The position numbers and the translations under genes were made by a program. Of a stretch of 64,000 bases of DNA, positions 1 to 10,963 are shown in pieces. The stretch covers positions 8,993,219-9,057,218 of the forward strand of contig OY987251.1 in NCBI GenBank assembly GCA_963920765.1, written 5' to 3'. The stretch comes from Ulota crispa. Its lineage: Eukaryota > Streptophyta > Bryopsida > Orthotrichales > Orthotrichaceae. Within the stretch, counting starts at the first letter, position 1; each line of letters opens with the position of its first letter. The notes under the pieces are model-generated. The model was not told where the DNA came from. It did no database searches and was given only the letters and a program-made list of their open reading frames with translations.

Positions 1-263
1 CCTTCAAAATGGGTGAAAAATTTAAAGGTTAATGAATCATCTTCAAAAAAAACACAAATCCAAAAGTCCCAAAATTGGGGTTTTTCCAATTTACTTAATA
101 TGGTGTTTGGTGAAGAAATCTGAATACTTAAATATGGTGTTTATGGGTCATAATCTTTATAGAGTACGGACCAATCAATAAGACAATGCTAGTATGTTGC
201 TCCTACCTTTGATATTATATATATCACTATAATAACATTGTTGTTATAAAGAGGGTCCATTAA

Positions 264-684
264 AGGAAAAATGAGCTCAAGAGAAGGCCTTCCAACCTTG
301 ACAAGTCATCTTATTTATTTAGGTAGGAGAAGCATAGGTAAGGTACCTACACAAGTGTCTCTATCTTGTGTGAACTACTCAAGTGTACCATGATACATAA
401 CAAAAGGATTGATGATGGAAAAAAATATTATAACATGACAATGACAAATGCAAGGACCTTTAGTGGGACACAAAGAATAAACTAGGACTTGAATTCCCAA
501 TCAAACAAGGACAATCATTAAACAAAAAGCATATGATATTGTAAAAAGAAATTACTCTCATGAAGTACTTGTAAAATGTTATAGGGGATTAGTCTCTTTT
601 TATTTGAAAAGAACATTACATTTAAATGCTTTTGACCCCTCCAACTACTTCCCATAGGGGCCTTCTCTTGAGCTCATTTTTCCT
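264..684. mobile_element. MITE with 26-bp terminal inverted repeats
   Basis: The left end AGGAAAAATGAGCTCAAGAG recurs in inverted orientation at about 659-684. The 421-bp interior is AT-rich and has no credible reading frame. The flanks (ATTAA on the left, CTAATG on the right) suggest a 3-bp TWA-type target duplication but do not prove it. This is a non-autonomous DNA transposon; I cannot name the family. Confidence 0.75.
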
Positions 685-2381
685 CTAATGATACATGAAT
701 GTGATTTTTTTTAAGGCTGGTCAAGTTCAAGCATACAAAAAAATTCTTTGATTGTTCACATTCAAAGTTTTCCTTTTTTACTTTAGTGGATATTATAGTA
801 TTGAGAAAGGTCATGTTTTTGCATTATTTTGTATTTGTCACATTATGAAGCTGCACTTTTTATTAAGTTGAGCAAATGTCAATTGTGACATTTTCATATG
901 CCATGTGGTTTTTTCATATATATAATGAATTCATTACTCAACAAATTGGAAAAAAATGTAGGTCACAAACATGAAATTTGACTCCACTATTACAATTTTG
1001 TTTGATATCAAGTTCCACGGTTGTGACTGTTTGCCTCACGGTATTAACACACTATTGTGAGTGCCCGCAAATTTGCAAATTTGAGAAGGATGAGAATTTT
1101 ACATACAATTCATGTGTTCACAATAAATCATGCACAATTCTATCTTTACTCCTTTAGTATTTATATAATGGCTAACGTTCAACTTGGACTTAGTTTGTAG
1201 TGATAATCTCAAAGTGTGAAAATTATCCCAATTTATTGTATTTGGTATTCATTGACTTGAATAACAAAAGATTTGGCATTACAAATAGGAACAACTCTAC
1301 AGCCTACAAGTTGCAATTGATTATTGCAAAACCTTGGTTATCTTTTCTACCTTGCATAAAGAAGTAGTAACAGAGTCATTGTGGTGTAGTGTAGCTTTTG
1401 ATACTCGACAGTTGACACCACTCTAAAACAATCTATGGTATTTTCAATTAGCTTAGTAAAAGGGAAGTGAGATATTTCTAAGAAAGCATGTGTTAATAAA
1501 TAATAAATAATAATAAATTTTCATGTAATCAAATACAAAATACTAAGATTGAAGCATGGTTATCATATTGGGCGGACCCAATTTTTTTAAACATCCCAGG
1601 ACGGACATGTGACATACATCTATAGACACATTAAATGTCTTGGATGTACATCCCATATCCATCTTGGGATGTTCAATGAACATTAAAAAAAAAGCATGGA
1701 CTGAGGGAGTTTCAGCAAATTTTAGATTTTGTTTTGATTTTTCATTGGTCAAGTGACACACATCCCACAATGCTATCAATGCACGTAGGTACGGAAACAC
1801 GGATAGCATGAGATCATCCATGTGCATTTCTTCATCCATAAAATTAGTTCATACTTACAAGTTTCATCCAAATTTGAGTGCACCTACTGTTTCTTTGAGA
1901 GGGGTTTGCTAATCCCATCCACTTTTCACCAACTGCTTTTATTAGCGTTTGAGACAGCCAATGTCAGAATGAGGTATGATTATGCCCTAAACAAAGTGCC
2001 CTGGTTCGAATACCAAGGGAGCATCCGGCCAGTTTTATCTTAACTGAGCATTCAAAGCTAAATCCTGCATGGGAGAATTTATAAGAAAGATTCACGAGGG
2101 GACCACGAATCTAACGAACACTAGAAAAATTCAATTCCAACTCACTTTAGAAACGGAACATTGAAGCACATGCTTTTGGCTTCGAAACCACGTACACTAA
2201 AGCACGAAACACGTCGAAATTGAATGCAGGAAGAAGAAAAAAATTATATCTATAGAAGCGATCCATTGAATTGCACACAAGCGTGAGATGGAGATTGATT
2301 ACCACCAGATCCAGAGCTCCAGTGATCGAGCTAGTGCCAGTTACTCTAAAACCACTGCTGCCGGATAAAAACGAAAGGAGC
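685..2381. other. AT-rich intergenic DNA, no gene seen
   Basis: No long or coding-like frame is present. A small imperfect hairpin lies near 1590-1672 around a CATCCCA/TGGGATG pair. GGTTCGAATAC at about 2005 resembles a pol III B box but has no tRNA fold around it. Composition rises slightly in GC near 2270-2380. Confidence 0.5.
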
Positions 2382-2385
2382 TTAA

Positions 2386-3288
2386 CCCTTTAAGGACCAC
2401 GCGACCATATTTTGGTCGCTGGGAGTGGTTTTTGGCCTATAGGTTGAAATCACTTTATAAATTGGAATTTGGTCTTGAAGTACGCATGTGATCACAAGAA
2501 TTTTACATCCATCTAAAAAATAACAACGCAATTGGGTATGTGAGTTGATAAATAATGGTGTTTATACGGCGTGGCTTCAAAATACGTATCCATTTTTTTG
2601 TCAAAGATGGATCAAAGCATCAACACAATACATCAAGTATGCAAGAAGAATGTCAAATTTCAATTGTATAATTCTAAAAAATTTCAAATTGCTTAAGAAA
2701 TATGCTTGTATTGTTTTCATGTATGGTAATAGTATAATTGTAGTATTTGAAGATCTACTGAAATATTGTTGTCATTTTGGCTTTAAAATTTGTCATCTTA
2801 CATTTAAGGCCAATTCTTGATTGTTTTCACCAATTGGATTTTCCAGAATAATTATCAAATTTTGTGTAGAACCGTTTTAGGGTAGCAAAGAAAGTGGGTT
2901 TTTTTACCCTTTTTGTCCACTTAGCTACACCTTGTGATTGCTATTTTTGTCTATTTTGTGTGTAACTAGTCTTGTTGGAAAGGTGGGAAACCTTGCTAGA
3001 AATGTAAGGCTCTTCTCAATCAAAACTTGCATGAAAGGTTAACATTCAAAACTAAACAAGAATGAAACACAAGAGATTTTCCGCATACGGCTCACTCAAT
3101 CATTATAATGTTTCACCTCCAACGGTAGATTTAGCTGAAATTTTGGTGCTTTACAATAAACAAGGTGTACTTCCCATTTGTATGGTTGGATTATTGAAAA
3201 TGGGTCCATATTTGAGTCAATTCCAAATCTAAGCTTACAGCCTCTGTTTTTAGTGGATTTTGTGAAAATAGGTGTAGTCGTTAAAGGG
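2386..3288. mobile_element. TTAA-flanked MITE, piggyBac-like ends (copy 1)
   Basis: The element begins CCCTTTAAGGACCAC and ends with the inverted match GTCGTTAAAGGG. It is flanked by TTAA at 2382-2385 and 3289-3292. TTAA target sites with termini starting CCC are the hallmark of the piggyBac superfamily; assignment rests on these ends only, since no transposase is encoded. Just inside the left end is a near-palindrome, GCGACCATATTTTGGTCGC. The right TTAA is shared with the next element. Confidence 0.75.
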
Positions 3289-3292
3289 TTAA

Positions 3293-4086
3293 CCCCTGAG
3301 CGCCCCAGCGACCAAAATATGGTTGCTTGAAATCAAATTTTCACAAAATTAGGTTCATATCAAAAGTATTCTTCACTAAAATTGTACTTGGTCTATGGTA
3401 AGGTACTACTCTCATGTCACATAGTGGGTGATAGGGGTTTCACCACTTGTAAAAGCACAGATTGTGCAAGTCAAGTATGGCAATAGTAAGTAATAACTTC
3501 ATTTCATGCAATTTAGGGTTTAGGTGCAAGGATAGGAACCACCGGCTAAGGTCGGTTCCATACCGTTAGGGATGTTCTGGCACTTATACCTCATACTAGA
3601 GAAGAGTTTTGCATCTGTACCACCAAGATTTGTGTCCTTGTGGAGGTCAAAGCCATACCTATACTCCATCTATTGTTCACCATGCTTTTGGAGCCTTGCA
3701 ACTTTGGGCCTCTAAAAAAGCACCTTGCAATTATCAAAACATCACCAAATTTGGCAGCAAGCAAGATACTTGTAAGTTGCATCTCTTGCCTAAATCTCAT
3801 CAAAAGGAGCCTCCTCTAAGGCATGATTTTTTGCATCCATAGCCACATACCCCCCCCCCAAAATTGGCCAATTGCCACATAGTCAACTGCATTTTGACTA
3901 TTATAATCTACAAAATGGTGCGGTCAAAAGTTCTACAAATTTCTGCTTTGAGTGCATCAATCATCCTTTTTGCTATTTTAGCCATGAATCCTTTTGGATC
4001 TAAGTTCCCAACTTGGGGCGTACAATGTTTTTGAGCATGGTCCCTCTTGGCCTCATTTTCTTGATTTTGTTGTGGGCGCTCAAGGG
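3293..4086. mobile_element. TTAA-flanked MITE, piggyBac-like ends (copy 2)
   Basis: Left end CCCCTGAGCGCCCCAGCGAC pairs with right end GGGCGCTCAAGGG, and TTAA lies on both sides (3289-3292 and 4087-4090). It abuts copy 1 through a single shared TTAA, as if one element inserted at the edge of the other. It also carries GCGACCAAAATATGG, the reverse complement of the motif inside copy 1. Short open frames at 3591-3842 have no recognisable product. Confidence 0.75.
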
Positions 4087-4465
4087 TTAATAAGGTAGTA
4101 TGCTCAAAAAGTGACACTTTCAGGGTTGGTTTGCCTTTTCATGGGCTTTCTAAGACAAGTAGATTTTTTAATCTAATTTTTGGACAAAGAGATATACAAT
4201 CATAGGTGTCAAATGTAATACAATTTATTTCATATTTTTTGAAGAATTATTGATTTGCTGATGAGTTTCAAATCTTTTTGTAGTAGGCACCTAATTGGAA
4301 CATGTAGGTCTCCCAAAATTAGTTCACTTGCAATTTGTAAAGAGATGAGGGGAAATCAAGGAGTATGATTAACTATTGCAATAGAGTACACTAATTTTCT
4401 TCTATGGCTAAAGAAGCAATTAAAAAACTAAGGTAGAAGCATCTTATATGGACACTTTTGTGAAA

Positions 4466-4597
4466 AACACCATATTCATTAAATTGGGAACCCAATTGGG
4501 AAAACTAGATTCCCAAGTTGTACGCTAATGGTTGGTTTAAGTTGGTCACCTTAAACCCAAAATGTTACAAAATTCCCAATTTAATGAATATGGTGTT
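4466..4597. mobile_element. Small MITE with AACACCATATT ends
   Basis: The 132-bp element runs from AACACCATATTCATTAAATT to the inverse AATTTAATGAATATGGTGTT. The same ends, with variants, bound copies at 5011-5342, 6004-6514, 17318-17555, 30352-30589 and 50363-50847. No coding capacity. Confidence 0.75.
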
Positions 4598-5010
4598 GAA
4601 ATCAATTTGAGAGGAAGGTGCATTGAGATTTTGAAATCATTTGTTTGTTAGCAAATGTGCACAATTGGTGAGATGGATAGAAAATTTCCCTCATACTATA
4701 TTGCAATTTTATGAACAAAATATGAAAATTTGAAGAAGAGGTTATAGATACTCTTAATGTGGCCCCTAGACCTGTTGTAAAATCGATCATGAACCTTGGG
4801 AAAACAAATAGAGAAATGAGTGAACACAAGAGTCTAGTAAGAAAACATCACTTTAATGCTTGAAAATGGTCACGGCAACTTTAATACAAACCAACACTTA
4901 TCACATTTGCGTGTAACAAAAGTTTGACTTGTGTGCACCAAGGATTTGATGTGGGGGGGATTTTGTGGGTTCGAAAACGACTAGTGTCTAGATAAGGTGC
5001 TTCTACCTTA

Positions 5011-5342
5011 AACGCCATATTAGGTAAATTGGGCCAAACCATACAAAGTGGGACTTCTGGCTTTTTTTTCCGGAGAAAGTCGTATTCATTCAGTTGGGAA
5101 TCCAATGACTATTTTCCAATGAAATGAAATATATATCTTCCAAAAATATGCTCTTTTTAGACAAAAAGTTCATTACCTTCTAAAATTTTGGACAAAAAGT
5201 TCATTAACTTCTGGAATTTTGGACATAGTTCATTAGCTAGGTTTGAGGTAACCTCCTCAATTCAAATTGAGGTAACTATTTTGGATTGAGGTGAGGTACA
5301 AAATGGTACCTCCGTTTTTTCCAATTTACCCAATATGGTGTT
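5011..5342. mobile_element. MITE with AACACCATATT ends
   Basis: The left end AACGCCATATTAGGTAAATT and the right end CCAATTTACCCAATATGGTG are inverted repeats of each other. The right end is preceded by TACCTCCG, corresponding to the CGGAGGGAC inside other copies. It lies just left of the GC-rich island. Confidence 0.65.
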
Positions 5343-5399
5343 CTTACTTCGTATCCATTCTTAAGCTTATTATACGGACTCTTTACACGAGAAGGTCGC

Positions 5400-5960
5400 A
5401 AATCGAGCAGATTACCTTAATTACATGGTGATCTGGGAACATGCCCCCCCTGCCGTTAAGTTAATCACAAACTCTAGAAGTGCAGATTACTGCGATGAGG
5501 CGTGACTGGCGGGCACGCAACACTTGAACGGCGCGGCTTTGATCTGGGCCTGGTATTACACGAGTCGGAACTTGGAAGGGTTGTTATGAGACTCGCGCTG
5601 CCATAACTGCATACAAACTTTCAACTGTTGGTTGCGACTGCAGCAACTGGCTCTGCGGCAAGCGTGCCAACCAGTCACTCCTTCACTTCCTGAGTTCCTG
5701 GTGGTCTGTGAAATCCACAGTCATGCGTGGTGAAGCTAGTGAGGGGTTTATTATTGCTGACACAGGATGCAAGTCAAATGTACTGTGCTACTCTCTTCTC
5801 TCTAAATACATCGCTGCGTGTAAGTCAGCTTCGACTCTAGCTCCGCGGAGGGCGCGGCCGGGGCGGATCGACTTCGGAGTTCGGGGTGATGCAGGCTCTT
5901 TTACTCTCGCAGGTGCGAACTCTGGCGACTACGTGTTGTAACTGTATGGCCAGTCTAGTA
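5400..5960. other. GC-rich unique island, possible gene or promoter remnant
   Basis: This stretch is much richer in GC and CpG than its surroundings (for example the CGCGGAGGGCGCGGCCGGGG run near 5843) and lacks the repeats that bound it. A 77-codon open frame (5708-5941, plus) ends with residues GDAGSFTLAGANSGDYVL, which I do not recognise. A CTCTCGCAG acceptor-like site lies at about 5910. It could be the first exon and leader of a lost gene, a captured gene fragment, or a promoter. There is no adjacent second exon that I can support. Confidence 0.3.
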
Positions 5961-6003
5961 TAGTATAGTACCTTCCTTTTTCTATAAGGTAGACGGGAAG
6001 ATA

Positions 6004-6514
6004 GAACTCCATATTAAGTAAATTGGGAAAAATGGAGGGACTATTTTGTACTCCACCTTAACCCTTAAACAACCAATTGACCATAGTACTCAGTATGTAC
6101 GTTGCTGTATAACTGACATCTGCTACCAACAAAAAAATTTCATTTGGGATCTTGACTAGCTCACTAGAATTGTATTGATTTATATTTTAACTTCATTGTT
6201 GATCTTAAATGTAATAATGGTTTGGATGCATTCCAAATACAAGAAAAAAATATTGTATTAAACTATGCACTATGGTTGGTTCACTTGGTTGGTCGTTTAA
6301 GGGTTAATCTTACATACAGTAAATGTAGGCATAGCCATAGCCCAAAGTTGTAACTATTTAAAGAATTTGGAGGCAACCATCGAGACTTCACTATTGTACA
6401 AGAAAGTGCATGCCTTTTTATTTATAATAAACAGAGTACTAAATTGTACATAATGACAAAAATAGTGAAAGTTCTAAAATGTGATGTATTTTCCAATTTA
6501 CCTAATATGGTGTT
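6004..6514. mobile_element. MITE with AACACCATATT ends, interrupted by another MITE
   Basis: The ends AACTCCATATTAAGTAAATT and CAATTTACCTAATATGGTGT are inverted. The interior aligns with the copy in the CRTISO intron (17318-17555): both carry AATGGAGGGAC-like and AAATGTAGGCATAGC-like blocks. The alignment is broken at 6058-6307, where a second TTAA-flanked element has inserted. The CRTISO copy supplies the empty site. Confidence 0.8.
6062..6303. mobile_element. TTAA-flanked MITE nested in another MITE
   Basis: The termini CCCTTAAACAACCAA and TTGGTCGTTTAAGGG are inverted repeats, with TTAA on each side (6058-6061 and 6304-6307). The 242-bp body is collinear and in the same orientation as the copy at 62176-62401. 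It has no reading frame. Nesting shows it is younger than its host element. Confidence 0.85.
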
Positions 6515-6844
6515 GTAGGAGGCTCATGAATGGAGCATCTATGGGTTGAAATTGAATTTTGGGGAGGTGAAATTTCTTGAATTTTTTTCAGTAAGTTTTC
6601 TTCAATAGAAAAGAGGAATTGGCATCTAACTCAAGTTGATTGTTTTTTTTTTGGAACTAGAACATTGTGGAACTAGTTATGAAAATTTGAAGTTGAAATG
6701 ATATGGGGCTCTTAAATAATACACCTCCTGAAATATAGATTTTTTGTAGATTGTTGCAAGGCTATGAGAAACAACATATATGAATAGAGTATATTTTAGG
6801 AGGTGCACTAGTTTAGAGCTTGCATGCTATTAGAACCTCCTACC
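6515..6844. mobile_element. MITE with GGTAGGAGGCTC ends (copy 1)
   Basis: It starts at (G)GTAGGAGGCTCATGAATGGA and ends AGAACCTCCTACC. The interior block TTGAATTTTGGGGAGGTGAA is shared with copies at 23653-23968 and (inverted) 55931-56255. The right end is followed by TTAA, which joins it directly to the next element. Confidence 0.7.
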
Positions 6845-6848
6845 TTAA

Positions 6849-7256
6849 GGTAAGGTAGGAGGCTCAAAAATCAACCATCTAAAAGCTCATCCCCCTTTTT
6901 CATGGTTTTTCATGGATGAGAGGATATTTAGTTCATTTTTCAAACAAAGAGAAATAGATGCGGAATGTAACACAAGTTGCTTCATAATTTTTGAAGCGTT
7001 TTTGAGTTATTTATGAATTTGCAAAGGGCATGTGTCATAGGTCTCTATTTATAACCCTAGGCCTTCCAAGAACCGTTCACTTACAAGTTGTGAAGAGATT
7101 TGAGAAAACAAGAAAAATGATTGACTCTTACAACTTTTCTTCCATGCATTCAATGACTGTAAGAGGACAATGTAAGAACCACCTCATGTTCATTTCAATG
7201 CAGTCTACTCTACATGGGCAATTCAAAATGCCTGAACGGATTTTGAACCTCCTACC
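6849..7256. mobile_element. MITE with GGTAGGAGGCTC ends (copy 2)
   Basis: GGTAGGAGGCTCAAAAATC at the left pairs with GATTTTGAACCTCCTACC-like sequence at the right. It is head-to-tail with copy 1, separated only by TTAA at 6845-6848. The interior differs from copy 1, so it is a different deletion derivative. A frame at 7030-7284 is not recognisable. Confidence 0.65.
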
Positions 7257-7638
7257 GCTTAAGTATGTCTATTTTTGTTTATAGTAAACTTTCACGTATG
7301 CCAGTTGCATGCATAATTGATCTCGTAGCCTGAGTGCCCTGGATTGCAGCGTTTCTGAGAGTCAAACCCCATAACTGTAGCCACTGTAGCCCTGTGTGTG
7401 TGACTTGGGGTTCTGTACGATTGTAAAAGGGGTTTGACTTCTCAGAGAGATGTGCAGTGCAGTGCAGGGGAGAAGCCTGAGACTGCAGTGCAGTTCGTCG
7501 TGGCACGCGTGCTCTAACTACTCCACCAGACTGAGTAGCCTCCTCGTCACGTTGGTGAGATTTGCATGTATGCTTGGTTAATCAGATTGTCAATGTTTTT
7601 TTTTTATTGAACCGGAGTTTTTCAAGATTTTTGTTGTC
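7257..7638. other. Intergenic DNA with moderate GC, no gene seen
   Basis: The part at 7300-7560 is richer in GC than its flanks and contains a CAGTGCAGTGCAG run near 7450-7490. No coding frame, tRNA fold or inverted ends could be supported. Confidence 0.4.
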
Positions 7639-8547
7639 ACTTCAGGGACCATTTGGGTTTTGGTCATGTACCTATGGGTAAACTATTTTGCGTGATTTTC
7701 TGAAATTTTTATTGAAAGTGTGGAATTCAAAGATCTATGTGGGTATCTAATTTTTTCTTCATTTCAACATTTGATGAAGAAGTTATGCATGAACTTATGA
7801 AATTTTGGGGCGTGCTGCCTAGTTGGGCAGCCCAAAAACTTCTTTAAAAATGATATATTTTTAAAATAAAAATTTGAAATTGGTTTTTTAGATCATTTCA
7901 TACATGAGAAGCTTTGAATCATTCAATTTCAATTGGTGAGATGAAAGTTATGAGGAGTTTTTGTTTGCAGGCAGCTATGAATTCTCTACTCTATAATAAA
8001 CTTTGAAGTCCTTTATTTTACTCAATTTTCAATATTTTGGAAAAACAATTAAATTGAAGGAAGTAGATTGTTTATCACAACATTATCTCTGTTGGGATTT
8101 GCATTTTTCAGTTCAATAATTAAATTCTTAACAATTTAGTGTTTTGATTCATTTTCTACTTTTTTTTACTTACAAATTTTTCCCATGTGTTGTATAGTTC
8201 CAATTGATTTGAAAATTCTTCAACACATTCCTAACTTGGTCTTCTACATGGGAAAAAAAAACCTCAACTTTGCATAGAGCAATTTTTTTGATTTAGGAGT
8301 GGTCAACGGCATCTGAAATTTTTGGGCAGTATGAAAAAAAACTTTTTTCTTCACTTCATATGTAAAAATCTCACTCCTTGTCATTTGGAATAAGCTCAAA
8401 TTTTTTTCCCAAGTACCTCATGCTATCTAGAGCAAGATCCTACGGTTCAATTTCAAAAAAAGTTAAAAAAATACCATTTCTCTCATTTCCCCAAAAGTGG
8501 CAGTTCTGAGTGATTTTCACTGAAAAAATGGCTTGGTCCTTTAGGGG
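7639..8547. mobile_element. TTAA-flanked MITE, piggyBac-like ends (long type)
   Basis: The right end TTGGTCCTTTAGGGG is followed by TTAA (8548-8551). The left end near CTTCAGGGACCATTTGGG is degenerate. The interior is collinear, in reverse orientation, with the intact copy at 49058-49997 and also with 11624-12590, sharing AATTCTTAACAATTTAGTGT. About 0.9 kb with no transposase. Confidence 0.7.
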
Positions 8548-8566
8548 TTAATTTGTTTGGTAGTAA

Positions 8567-8878
8567 GGTAGGAACACCCATAAGTGTTAGTTTAAGGGTT
8601 TTGAACATGATGACTATTAATAAACATCTAGCAAATTATAGGATCCTGTTAGCAAGACAAAAAAACGAGTTTGTACTTTTGAATGTATTGTTTGAATCTT
8701 GTGAGAATAAGTTGTGAATTTTTAAAGAGCAAACTGCCATTGTACTCATAAACAACATTACGGTTTTCATGTTCACAAGTTGTACATCCTTGTAATTACA
8801 TTTATTTACTTCTATAAATTTTCCAAGATTTTAGAGGTGATGGTTATGGGGATACTAACTCTTATGGGTGTTCTTACC
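8567..8878. mobile_element. MITE with GGTAGGAACACCCATAAG ends (copy 1)
   Basis: GGTAGGAACACCCATAAG at the left is inverted at the right as CTTATGGGTGTTCTTACC. The whole 312 bp aligns in reverse with 63303-63609, including the GGATCCTRTTAG and GTTGTACATCCTTG blocks. It sits 20 bp from the preceding TTAA element. Confidence 0.8.
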
Positions 8879-9317
8879 TTAGAATAAGAAGTGCAGATTT
8901 TACAACAATTTAAGTTATTTTTTGGCGGCTTTTGTAACAGCAATTTTAAGGTGTGCTATTTGCAAAAAATGGACAATGCTATTTTATGAACGTAAAATTG
9001 TGCAAGCCCATGAGTGGTGAGCCAAGATTTTGTGAGCGGAAACCAATTTTAAGCTCAAAATCAATGATTTAAAAAAAACAACAAGTTTTTCAAGAGATGA
9101 AAGTATGGAACATTTATAGTGCACAATTATAAGACCCTATATGTACTTTTATAGGTGAAATTTAATATTTTGACAAAAAATCTAGGCTTATAGCTAACTA
9201 CTCTTGGATCCCCGCTCACAATGTAACATTCCCTTGTGAAAGCAATATATGACATGTAGAAACGTTGTGAGTGTTTTTTTACAGATTCAGTATAGTATCA
9301 TTGTAAGGACGTACTAC

Positions 9318-9508
9318 ATTTAATGTTCTCATGAACTTCTTTTATGTTTCATTACATTCCCTTCTTCAACATTGATCATGAAGAAAGTACAAGCACAACA
9401 AATAAATGTTTAAAATTTATGATCTAAAAATATTTGTGCAATTTCTGAAAAAGTAAGTCTATGTAAATATCGCAAACTTCAGGGGTATCCATGAAATTTT
9501 CCCTTGAT
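9318..9508. mobile_element. Truncated MITE, GGGAAAATTTCATGGATACC family
   Basis: The right end CAGGGGTATCCATGAAATTT plus TCCC matches the ends of copies at 26622-26946 and 61210-61534. The interior AACATTGATCATGAAGAAAG is the inverse of the second copy's CTTCATGACCAATGTTGAAG. The left terminus is missing or unrecognisable. Confidence 0.6.
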
Positions 9509-10189
9509 TTTAAGGTCCTTACTTGAACTCAGTTTTCAAGATCATTTTTTTTTAAATTTGAAAAATACAACGTAAATTGCATCCTGCACTAATGCCACCG
9601 TTGGAATTATCATTTTCCAATTATATAGATCTGTAGTCATTCAAAACTTCTTCTCGTGTTGTAGTGTTTTCTCCTATTCATTTTTTTAAAGAGCCATATA
9701 TTATTACTTTTAACATTTAAATGTATTGTCAAACTATTTCCTTGGCATATTGTTTATTTGCACAATATGTGAACGTAACTGTTTCAAATGAAATTTTGAA
9801 AAGATGAAGTGTCACAATGAACAAAGCATGGGGAAAAACTCAGGGTTGCTAAACTGTGAGCAGGGAGCAATGAACGTTGAGCGTTGAGCAGTAAGTGTTG
9901 AGCGATGGGCAAACTTTTCATGAAATTTTGAAAATTGGAAATCATATTTTAGGGAGTTGCACATGATTGATTGATTGTAAGTAACAAAAGCGATCACCAT
10001 ATGAATACAAAAAATGGATGATGACTAAAATTCATCCACTAAAACAAACAAATGAAAAAAATGGATGAATGAAAATTGAAATGGATGAATAAAAATTGAA
10101 ATGGATGAATGTAAATGAAAAAAGGACAACAAATATGATGCAAACCTGTTTAAAAAAATATATCATAAATACAAATCAAGGCAACAAAT

Positions 10190-10700
10190 TTTGTTTGTGT
10201 GTTTTAGGACCCTTCTTAGAACCTTGGAAGCCCACTTATGGTGGTTTAGATTTTGTAAAAGCCTCCTTGAAATCCAAGGAGCACTTCTAAAAATAGATTT
10301 TTAAATTTTTTGGAAATATTTTTTGGATTTTTTTGTGTGCTAGGACCCTCCTCGGAACCTGGAGGCCAACTTTTGGTGGTTTTCAACTTTGTAAAAGCCT
10401 CCTCGGAATCCGAGGAGCACTTCTAAAAATAGATTATTTTTGTTTTTTATTTTTTTGGATTATTTTGTGTGTATTAGGACCCTCCTCGGAATCTAGAGGC
10501 CCACTTTTGGTGGATTTAGACTTTGTAAAGGGGAATCCAAGGAGCACTTCTAAAAATTTAATTTTTTGATTTTTTAGTTTTTTTGGATTTGGTTTTTGTG
10601 CTTTGGGACCGTCCTTGGAACCTAAAGGCCTATTTGTGCATGTTATGAATTTTGTAAAGGAGTCATAGAATTTGTTAAAATTGCACAATTCATGAAAGGT
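10190..10700 (+). repeat. Four tandem units of about 125 bp
   Basis: Each unit carries TTAGGACCCTCCTCGGAACC, then GGCCCACTTTTGGTGG, then CTTTGTAAAAGCCTCCTCGG and GGAGCACTTCTAAAAAT. Starts are near 10190, 10325, 10460 and 10585; the last is the most diverged. Within a unit CCTCGGAATCCGAGG is itself a perfect hairpin. The inverted partner units lie at about 10880-11070. Confidence 0.75.
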
Positions 10701-10939
10701 CAACAAAATCTAGAGAATTTAATAAGAACTTAGTCATTATTGCTAGAAACCAGCTACAATGACCATTTTAGACAAAAAATGGTCAAATTTATCTAATCCT
10801 TGCCTTGTAAATGCAATCACTACAATGAATTGTGCAATTTTAACAAATTCTATGACTCCTTTACAAAATTCATAATGTGCACAAATAGGCCTTCAGGTTC
10901 CAAGGAGGGTCCTAAAGCACAAAAACCAAATCCAAATAA

Positions 10940-10963
10940 CAATAATAATAATAATAATAATAA
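10940..10963. repeat. (AAT)8 microsatellite
   Basis: A pure AAT run interrupts one of the inverted units of the foldback element, where the partner units have a short AT-rich spacer. Confidence 0.9.

Noticed and set aside
1990-2030. Possible tRNA or SINE from the GGTTCGAATAC box
   Set aside because: There is no acceptor or anticodon stem and no convincing A box at the right distance.
5400-5960. A coding gene in the GC-rich island
   Set aside because: The 77-codon frame has no recognisable motif and no supported partner exon, so it is reported only as an island of unknown nature.
7490-7560. Possible minus-strand tRNA around AGTAGTTAGAGCACGC
   Set aside because: A D-arm-like piece can be drawn, but the anticodon and T arms do not form.
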